From contig DJWC01000147.1 of NCBI GenBank assembly GCA_002441445.1, positions 92,362 through 156,361 of the forward strand: a stretch of DNA of 64,000 bases, written 5' to 3'. This document shows, piece after piece, positions 59,033 to 64,000 of this stretch (position 1 is the first letter of the stretch; the number at the start of each line of letters is the position of its first letter). Below the pieces are notes generated by a model. It had not been told where the DNA came from and ran no database searches. It saw only the letters and a program-made list of their open reading frames with translations. Made by a program: the position numbers and the translations under genes. The DNA comes from Pusillimonas sp. UBA6240. GTDB lineage: Bacteria > Pseudomonadota > Gammaproteobacteria > Burkholderiales > Burkholderiaceae_B.

Positions 59033-60082
59033 ATGGGCGCGCAACCGGCTTTTACGATCGATCTCGTCAGTGATACGGCCACCCGTCCGTCACGCGGCAT
59101 GCGCGAGGCGATGGCAGCGGCTGAAGTGGGGGACGAGCAGCGCGGCGAAGATCCCACCGTCAATGCCTTGACACAGAAGGTGGCTGGCATGCTCGGTCAG
59201 GAAGAAGCCATCTTCCTGCCCTCGGGCACCATGTGCAACCAGATCGCCCTGGCCGTCCATTGCCTGCCGGGCGACGAGATCATCGCAGCGGGCAATAGCC
59301 ATATCGTGGCCTCCGAAGGGGCCGGCGCGGCCGTCCTCGCACGCAGTGTCATCCGCGGCATTGGTCCTCCCAGCGGGATCTTCAGCGCCGAAGAGCTGGC
59401 GGCGGCGATACGGCAGCCCAATCTCAAGGCGCCTCGCTCGAAGCTGGTTTGCATAGAGCAGACCAATAATCGCGGCGGCGGTTCGGTGTGGCCCCTGGAA
59501 ACGCTGCGGCAGATCATCGACCTGGCGCATAACCGAGGCTTGCGGCTGCATATGGACGGCGCGAGGCTGTTGAATGCCTGCGCGGCCAGCGGCGTTTCGC
59601 CCGAACGCTATGCAAAAGCCTTCGATAGCGCTTGGCTCGACCTCTCCAAAGGGCTGGGTTGCCCCATAGGCGCGGTATTGGCGGGCTCAGCGGAATTCAT
59701 GCGCGAGGCGAATCGCTGGAAGCACCGTTTTGGGGGAGCGATGCGCCAGGCGGGCATCATAGCGGCCGCCGGGCTCTATGCGCTCGAGCACAATGTCCTG
59801 CGGCTGAGTGAAGACCATCGCAATGCGGCCCGCTTTGCGGAACAGATTCGCACGCTTCCCGGGATCAGGCTGATGTTCTATCCCATCTCTACGAATCTCG
59901 TTTTTTTCGATGTATCGGATAGCGGCCTTGCCACATCGGATATTGCACGCGCGTTGGCGGAACAAGGGATACGCATCGGCATCGAAAGCCCCTCGGTCAT
60001 GCGGGCCGTGTTTCATTTGGATATCGATACGGCGATGTGCGACGCCGCCGCGGCGGCATTGAAGGATATACTGTTTCCTTGA
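59033..60082 (+). CDS. Low-specificity threonine aldolase
   Basis: 349 residues, PLP-dependent. Family blocks: DLVSDTATRPSRGMREAM, GEDPTVNALTQKVAGMLGQE, FLPSGTMCNQIAL, and the PLP lysine in LDLSKGLGCPIGA. It splits beta-hydroxy amino acids into glycine and an aldehyde. It starts two bases after the aminotransferase stop. Together with the amino-acid ABC transporter it suggests catabolism of hydroxy amino acids. Confidence 0.94.
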   Translation: MGAQPAFTIDLVSDTATRPSRGMREAMAAAEVGDEQRGEDPTVNALTQKVAGMLGQEEAIFLPSGTMCNQIALAVHCLPGDEIIAAGNSHIVASEGAGAAVLARSVIRGIGPPSGIFSAEELAAAIRQPNLKAPRSKLVCIEQTNNRGGGSVWPLETLRQIIDLAHNRGLRLHMDGARLLNACAASGVSPERYAKAFDSAWLDLSKGLGCPIGAVLAGSAEFMREANRWKHRFGGAMRQAGIIAAAGLYALEHNVLRLSEDHRNAARFAEQIRTLPGIRLMFYPISTNLVFFDVSDSGLATSDIARALAEQGIRIGIESPSVMRAVFHLDIDTAMCDAAAAALKDILFP

Positions 60083-60157
60083 TCTCGGTTAAGGAATTGG
60101 GTGTCTGGGTCAGCCATAGTGACACCTTTGCCCATAGCAACCTAGGGTAGGACCATC

Positions 60158-60778
60158 ATGTGGCTTGAAGGCGAACGCTTCAACACCTTCACTCATTTGG
60201 CCGGCGCTGTCGTGGCACTGATCGGCGGGGTTGTGCTGATCGTTCAAGGCGCCTTGGTGGGCGACCCGTGGAAGATCGTCAGCTTCAGCATCTATGGCGC
60301 GATGCTGCTGTGCCTCTATCTAGCGTCCACCCTGTATCACAGCTTGCGTGGCCGCGCCAAGCGCGTCTGGTGCAAATTCGATCACTGCGCCATCTACCTG
60401 CTGATAGCCGGCAGCTATACGCCCTTCGCGCTGGTCAGCCTGCGCGGAGCGTGGGGCTGGTCGCTATTCGGAACGGTGTGGGGCCTCGCCATACTCGGCA
60501 TCGTCCAGGAGATATGGCTGGCCAAAGGATTGCGCATATTTTCACTGATCCTGTATGTGGCCATGGGCTGGCTCGCGATCATCGCGGCCGCGCCGCTGGT
60601 CGATGCCTTGACCTGGGACGGCTTCCGCTGGCTCGCCGCGGGGGGCTTGGTCTATACAGCGGGCATCGTCTTTTACGCCACGGACGAAAAGTGGAAGTAT
60701 GGGCATGGCGTCTGGCATTTATTCGTGCTGGGCGGCAGCGCCTGCCATTACTTTACCGTGCTCGAGTACGTTGCTTGA
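60158..60778 (+). CDS. Hemolysin III family membrane protein (YqfA-like)
   Basis: 206 residues with seven hydrophobic segments. THLAGAVVALIGGVVL, DHCAIYLLIAGSYTPFAL and HLFVLGGSACHYFTVLEYV carry the conserved His/Asp/Ser residues of the PAQR/HlyIII fold, which bind zinc. GGGTAGGACCATC precedes ATG 60158. The proteins act as lipid-modifying or membrane-homeostasis factors; hemolysis is not implied. Confidence 0.93.
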   Translation: MWLEGERFNTFTHLAGAVVALIGGVVLIVQGALVGDPWKIVSFSIYGAMLLCLYLASTLYHSLRGRAKRVWCKFDHCAIYLLIAGSYTPFALVSLRGAWGWSLFGTVWGLAILGIVQEIWLAKGLRIFSLILYVAMGWLAIIAAAPLVDALTWDGFRWLAAGGLVYTAGIVFYATDEKWKYGHGVWHLFVLGGSACHYFTVLEYVA

Positions 60779-60834
60779 TGCGGTAAAGAGCCATCATCGC
60801 CGCGATCCGTGGCTGCCGGTGCAGTCCGCGCATC

Positions 60835-61935
60835 CTAGCCGCCTGGCGCCGGCGAAGGCCCGGCCTCGCCCAACTGCCTGGCTTCAGCCTGACCGCCTTC
60901 GTACCGCACTCGCATCTCCCCGCGGCCGAACTGAAGGTCCTGGTTTTCCAGCTTGCGCATGATGGCCAGATTGATCTTCTGCTGGATATCCATATAGCGG
61001 TTGTAATCGGCGCTCAGCACATAATAGACCACTTCGAATTCCAGGCCTCGTTCAGAAAACTGAAGCAAATGCGCCCGATCGAAGCGCGTACCTTCGATAC
61101 CGGTAATGATGTCTTTGACGGCGCCGGCGATCGCTTTGGCCTGCTCGGCCGTGGCCCCGTAGGCGACCGTGAAGCGGAAGGCGATGCGGCGCAGATCCAT
61201 GCGCTTGTAGTTCTGGATGGTTTGCTTGAGCAATTCCGTATTCGAGCATACGATTTGCTCTCCGCCCAGGCTGCGGATGCGCGTGGTCTTCAGCCCCACA
61301 TGCTCGATGCTGCCGGCAATGCTGCCCACCACGATGAAATCGCCCGGCTCGAAGGGCTTGTCCAGGCCTATGGATATCGAAGCGAACAGATCGCTCAGCA
61401 CCACTTGGGCGGCCAGCGCCACTGCGACGCCGCCGATGCCCAGGCTTGCCACGAAAGCCGTGATGTTGACACCCATATTGTCCAGTATGGCCAGGATGGC
61501 GATCACCCACAGCACGGCCCGGGCCGTCATGGCGACAATAGTCATTGTGACCCGGTTCACGTCGGGGCGCTGGTCCATGTAGCGGCCCATGGCATAAGTG
61601 GTGGCGCTGCTGGCCCAGAGGGCCACTTGCAGCACTACCGCCACGAACCACAGCTGCGACAAGCCGCTGCGCCAGGCGGCGGGCAAGTCCAGGAACTTGA
61701 CGCCGATCAGCACCGCGAGAACGAATAAGGCAAAGGCGCTGGTGCTGGCGATGGCGCGCAGCAGCATGTTCGTCAACCACAGGTGGTGCTTGTCCGACCG
61801 CCGTGCCGCCAGGCCCCGAACGAAGCGCCGTATCCACAAGAGCAGAAACAAGACGGCCGTTGCAACCGCCAGCGCGACAACCCAATTCCAAAGCGGAATC
61901 GACAGTATCGTGGTTTCCATCCACCAACCTTGCAT
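60835..61935 (-). CDS. MscS family mechanosensitive ion channel
   Basis: 366 residues. Four N-terminal membrane segments lead to the pore helix region LGIGGVAVALAAQVVLSDLF, followed by SISIGLDKPFEPGDFIVVG, the beta domain. The C-terminus RYEGGQAEARQLGE is cytosolic. AGGAGGTCGGTA precedes ATG 61935. It opens under membrane tension and releases solutes in osmotic downshock. It is convergent with the HlyIII gene, 56 bases apart. Confidence 0.94.
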   Translation of the reverse strand: MQGWWMETTILSIPLWNWVVALAVATAVLFLLLWIRRFVRGLAARRSDKHHLWLTNMLLRAIASTSAFALFVLAVLIGVKFLDLPAAWRSGLSQLWFVAVVLQVALWASSATTYAMGRYMDQRPDVNRVTMTIVAMTARAVLWVIAILAILDNMGVNITAFVASLGIGGVAVALAAQVVLSDLFASISIGLDKPFEPGDFIVVGSIAGSIEHVGLKTTRIRSLGGEQIVCSNTELLKQTIQNYKRMDLRRIAFRFTVAYGATAEQAKAIAGAVKDIITGIEGTRFDRAHLLQFSERGLEFEVVYYVLSADYNRYMDIQQKINLAIMRKLENQDLQFGRGEMRVRYEGGQAEARQLGEAGPSPAPGG

Positions 61936-62107
61936 TACCGACCTCCTACGTCAATGAGTCCGCAGAGGCGTGGCGCGCCCTGCGAGAAAGAAGAAGAGCC
62001 CCCACGCTGCTCCGCGGCAAAAACAAACCGCAAGGCGGCGATGGCGCCAGGGGAACATCATCCCCGGCACGATCGCCGCCGGCAAGCCGAAAAACGAAAA
62101 AGGCTCG

Positions 62108-62239
62108 TCAACCGGCCTTCTGCTGGATTTTTTCGCCGCCGCGCTCGATGTCCTGCCCCGCGCCACGCATGGTGTTGCTGCAACCAGAGGCGAATGCGGC
62201 TATGGCGAGTACGATAGGCAACAAGATACGCATTTTCAT
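62108..62239 (-). CDS. Entericidin A/B family lipoprotein
   Basis: 43 residues, the usual size of entericidins. The signal ILLPIVLAIAAFASGC ends in a lipobox with Cys, followed by SNTMRGAGQDIERGGEKIQ, the family core with repeating G.D/E residues. AAGGAGAATCAA precedes ATG 62239. Small envelope lipoproteins of this kind are linked to stress and programmed lysis; their function outside enterics is unclear. Confidence 0.93.
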   Translation of the reverse strand: MKMRILLPIVLAIAAFASGCSNTMRGAGQDIERGGEKIQQKAG

Positions 62240-62494
62240 TTGATTCTCCTTGATAGACACGCGTGCGTCGGGATGTTTCCGGCTAACCCGGACTACGCCC
62301 GCTGCTCTCAGCAAAAAGCAGGCCAGGACCTGTCGGCTCCGTTACGGCAAGGGCGAGGGGAGGGCAAGCGCGGCTGGGAAGTGCTTACCCGTTGTCTATA
62401 ATTTGCTGCGCCTGCATATCCCGCATACCGCGCCGCCGTCCCGCAAATGGAACGGCCAATCAATGCATGGCATTTTTTCAACAGGTTTATTTTT

Positions 62495-63490
62495 ATGGCA
62501 ACTTCAATTTCCCGCCGTGGCCTCGTCAAGCTGGCAGCCGGCATTTCCCTGGCTGTCTTCGTGTCGGGCGCCTCCGCTCAAACGGCGGATGACTACCCAC
62601 GCTCCGCCGTTACGATGATCGTGGGCTGGACGGCCGGAGGCCCCGCCGACAACGTCGCGCGCATGGTCGCGGCGGAAATGGGCAAGCATCTGGGGCAGTC
62701 CGTGGTGATCGACAACAAGAGCGGCGCCGGCGGCAATATCGGCTCGGTCGCCGCTGCGCGCGCCAAGCCCGACGGCTACACGGTCATGCTCGCCACCGTC
62801 GCCTCGCATGGCCTGAACTCCGCGCTTTATGACGATATCGGATACGACCCCATCAAGGACTTCGCTCCTGTCGGCCTCATCAACACGTCGCCGTCGACGA
62901 TGCTGGTGCCCAAGGACTCGCCCTTCAAGACCGTCCAGGAATTCATCGATTACGCGCGCCAGAATCCCGGCAAGCTGACCTACGCTTCCGGCGGCATCGG
63001 CTCGTCACAGCACCTGGCGGGAGCCAGCTTCAAGATGCGCACGAACATCGACATCCTGCACGTGCCCTTCCGCGGCACCGCGCCGGCATTGACCGACCTG
63101 ATGGCCGGCCGCGTCGATATGATCATCACCACCGGCGCGATCCCTCCCATCCTGTCCGGCAGGGTCCGCCCGCTGGCGATCACCGCAAAGGAACGCATTC
63201 CCGCCTTGCCCGATGTGCCCACTTTCGACGAAGCCGGCGTGAAAGGGTTCTTCATGGAATCATGGTACGGCATCGTGGCGCCCGCCGGTACGCCACGGCC
63301 CATACTGGCCAAGCTCAATGAGGCTCTGATCAAGTCCCTGGAAAGTCCTTCCCTGCGCAATCAATTCATCGATTCGGGATCCGTCCCGGCGCAGCCGATG
63401 TCCATCGATGCCTATTGGGAAATGGTCAACAAGGGTATGGCCGAAGCCGGGGAACTGGTCCGCATTTCGGGCGCCAAGGCGGAAAATTGA
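62495..63490 (+). CDS. Bug-family periplasmic substrate-binding protein, Tat-like signal
   Basis: 331 residues. The start MATSISRRGLVKLAAG contains SRRGLVK, a twin-arginine-like motif, unlike the Sec signals of the other Bug proteins here; the signal ends at GASAQ. IVGWTAGGPADNVAR, KPDGYTVMLAT and VPFRGTAPA are the family blocks. The ATG at 62495 lacks a strong ribosome site. No metabolic gene is adjacent. A large stem-loop follows. Confidence 0.93.
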   Translation: MATSISRRGLVKLAAGISLAVFVSGASAQTADDYPRSAVTMIVGWTAGGPADNVARMVAAEMGKHLGQSVVIDNKSGAGGNIGSVAAARAKPDGYTVMLATVASHGLNSALYDDIGYDPIKDFAPVGLINTSPSTMLVPKDSPFKTVQEFIDYARQNPGKLTYASGGIGSSQHLAGASFKMRTNIDILHVPFRGTAPALTDLMAGRVDMIITTGAIPPILSGRVRPLAITAKERIPALPDVPTFDEAGVKGFFMESWYGIVAPAGTPRPILAKLNEALIKSLESPSLRNQFIDSGSVPAQPMSIDAYWEMVNKGMAEAGELVRISGAKAEN

Positions 63491-63626
63491 TCGATAGTCG
63501 TCTATAAGCGGGCGACTGTTGGCAGCCATTACGCAAGCCGCGCGGCGGCCGCTGCTCTGATGTAGACGGCATGCCGCGCGCTTTGAACACGGCGGCATGG
63601 CCGAGTCCCCGCCATCGCCCAAATAT

Positions 63627-63683
63627 GCTGGATAGTCCGCCGCATGCATGCCGCTGCCATATGCGGCGGACGCGATATCCAGC
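63627..63683. repeat. Large imperfect inverted repeat (stem-loop)
   Basis: GCTGGATA joined to GTCCGCCGCAT pairs with ATGCGGCGGAC, a four-base bulge (GCGA) and TATCCAGC. The stem has 19 pairs and a 15-base loop. It lies 137 bases after the Bug stop. No T-run follows, so its role as a terminator, repeat element or processing signal is open. Confidence 0.75.
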
Positions 63684-63728
63684 CATCGCCCATCGTCACA
63701 TTTTCCTCATAACGCAAGAACACAAGGC

Positions 63729-63745
63729 CTCATGGCGGCCATGAG
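63729..63745. promoter_or_regulatory. CTCATGGC-G-GCCATGAG palindrome
   Basis: A perfect 8-bp inverted repeat with one central base, 30 bases upstream of the Zur-like box. Possibly a second regulator site for the downstream gene. Confidence 0.35.
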
Positions 63746-63775
63746 ATAGCGCGCATCATGTGCATTGCGGTTGTA

Positions 63776-63794
63776 AATGTTATGTTATAACATT
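63776..63794. promoter_or_regulatory. Zur-box-like palindrome
   Basis: AATGTTATGTTATAACATT has perfect 8-bp arms (AATGTTAT/ATAACATT) around GTT. It matches the proteobacterial Zur consensus AATGTTATAATATAACATT except at its centre. It lies about 100 bases upstream of an exported-protein gene and overlaps a possible promoter (TTGCGG at 63765, TAACAT 17 bases on). Zinc-repressed expression of that gene is predicted. Confidence 0.65.
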
Positions 63795-63894
63795 GCATTT
63801 TCAGCTTACCGGAAGCTTGTCAGAAGCTTACCGGGAAGGCCCGGCATTGCCTCATTGCCATGCCGTTCTTCTCCCGCACCCCACAGGAATGCTC

Positions 63895-64000
63895 ATGCGA
63901 CCGTCTCTTCGCCCCTCGGCTCTGATTTTTATTTTGCCCTTTGTTTCACAGGCTCATGCGCAAAGCACGCCCGCCGGCAATGCGCCGGTCGAGCGGCTGC
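63895..64000 (+). CDS. N-terminus of an exported protein (cut by window end)
   Basis: ATG at 63895, with ACAGGA nearby, opens a frame of 35 codons to the window edge. It encodes a signal peptide (MRPSLRPSALIFILPFVSQA, then HAQ) and a start of the mature part with STPAGNAPVERL. That is how many TonB-dependent outer-membrane receptors begin, and a Zur-like box lies upstream, so a zinc/metal receptor is a plausible guess. The available sequence cannot prove the family. Confidence 0.6.
   Translation, partial: MRPSLRPSALIFILPFVSQAHAQSTPAGNAPVERL

Larger units (their letters stand above)
63491..63894. other. Intergenic region before the right-edge gene
   Basis: 404 bases without a gene. It contains the stem-loop at 63627-63683, a palindrome at 63729-63745, the Zur-like box at 63776-63794, and a 10-bp direct repeat AGCTTACCGG at 63803-63812 and 63825-63834 (22 bases apart). 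The last 60 bases form the leader of the next gene. Confidence 0.7.

Noticed and set aside
63803..63834. Direct repeat AGCTTACCGG with 22-base period, as activator sites
   Set aside because: Only two copies, downstream of the likely promoter, where an activator would be unusual. I mention it but do not call it.
63885..64000. Naming the last gene as a zinc TonB receptor
   Set aside because: Only a signal peptide and about 14 mature residues are available; the Zur-like box supports the idea but the family is not shown, so I left it as an exported protein.

Overview
The window is high-GC, densely coded bacterial chromosome. Its content points to a betaproteobacterium of the Alcaligenaceae (Bordetella/Achromobacter type). 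The main reason is seven periplasmic Bug-family (TctC-like) substrate-binding proteins in 64 kb, none with TctA/TctB membrane partners beside it, a hallmark expansion of that family. Many LysR, GntR and IclR regulators sit beside small catabolic operons. The genus assignment is inference. I found no rRNA, tRNA, CRISPR array, IS element or phage gene.

Left part (1-14 kb): the 3' end of an IlvD/Edd dehydratase. Then an operon on the minus strand (Bug receptor, MmgE/PrpD protein, methylaspartate ammonia-lyase) lies divergent from a GntR/UTRA regulator, with a palindrome between them. Next come a short-chain dehydrogenase, a LysR regulator, a D-2-hydroxyacid dehydrogenase, a Bug receptor, an FMN-dependent 2-hydroxyacid oxidase, a full-length dihydroxy-acid dehydratase and an MFS carrier. 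A decayed copy of the SDR 3' end lies at 421-466. The block 14-19 kb is housekeeping: NadE, a di-heme cytochrome c peroxidase with an FNR-type box, a TauE/SafE exporter, PncC, a hypothetical protein and YjbQ.

Middle (19-28 kb): an operon on the minus strand carries AtuA-like large and small proteins, a Bug receptor, an SDR and a beta-keto acid cleavage enzyme, facing a divergent LysR gene. A DUF2799-type lipoprotein, MtfA, a PAS-LuxR regulator and a small hypothetical gene follow.

Catabolic island (28-41 kb): an XRE-cupin regulator faces an operon with an alpha/beta hydrolase, a TRAP transporter (DctPQM), an isochorismatase-fold amidase, an aldehyde dehydrogenase and an ACMSD-type amidohydrolase. 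An IclR gene, a Bug receptor and two more hydrolases of the same family follow. An IclR 3' remnant at 28248-28328 suggests that the two hydrolase loci share an ancestor.

Likely sulfonate region (41-52 kb): a tightly coupled minus-strand operon (Bug receptor, aspartoacylase-like protein, Ldh-family dehydrogenase, UxaA-type large and small subunits) resembles sulfolactate modules (SlcH/ComC/SuyB/SuyA). It is followed by IclR, a Bug receptor, an acylating aldehyde dehydrogenase and an acyl-CoA ligase, an order that resembles sauR-S-T for sulfoacetate. Xsc and Pta, needed to finish both routes, are not in the window.

Right end (52-64 kb): a 14-bp minisatellite, a conserved hypothetical gene, a GntR/FCD regulator with a palindromic site, an AapJQMP-type amino-acid ABC transporter with a class-V aminotransferase and a threonine aldolase, then a hemolysin-III protein, an MscS channel, an entericidin, a Bug receptor with a twin-arginine-like signal, and the start of an exported protein behind a Zur-box-like palindrome.
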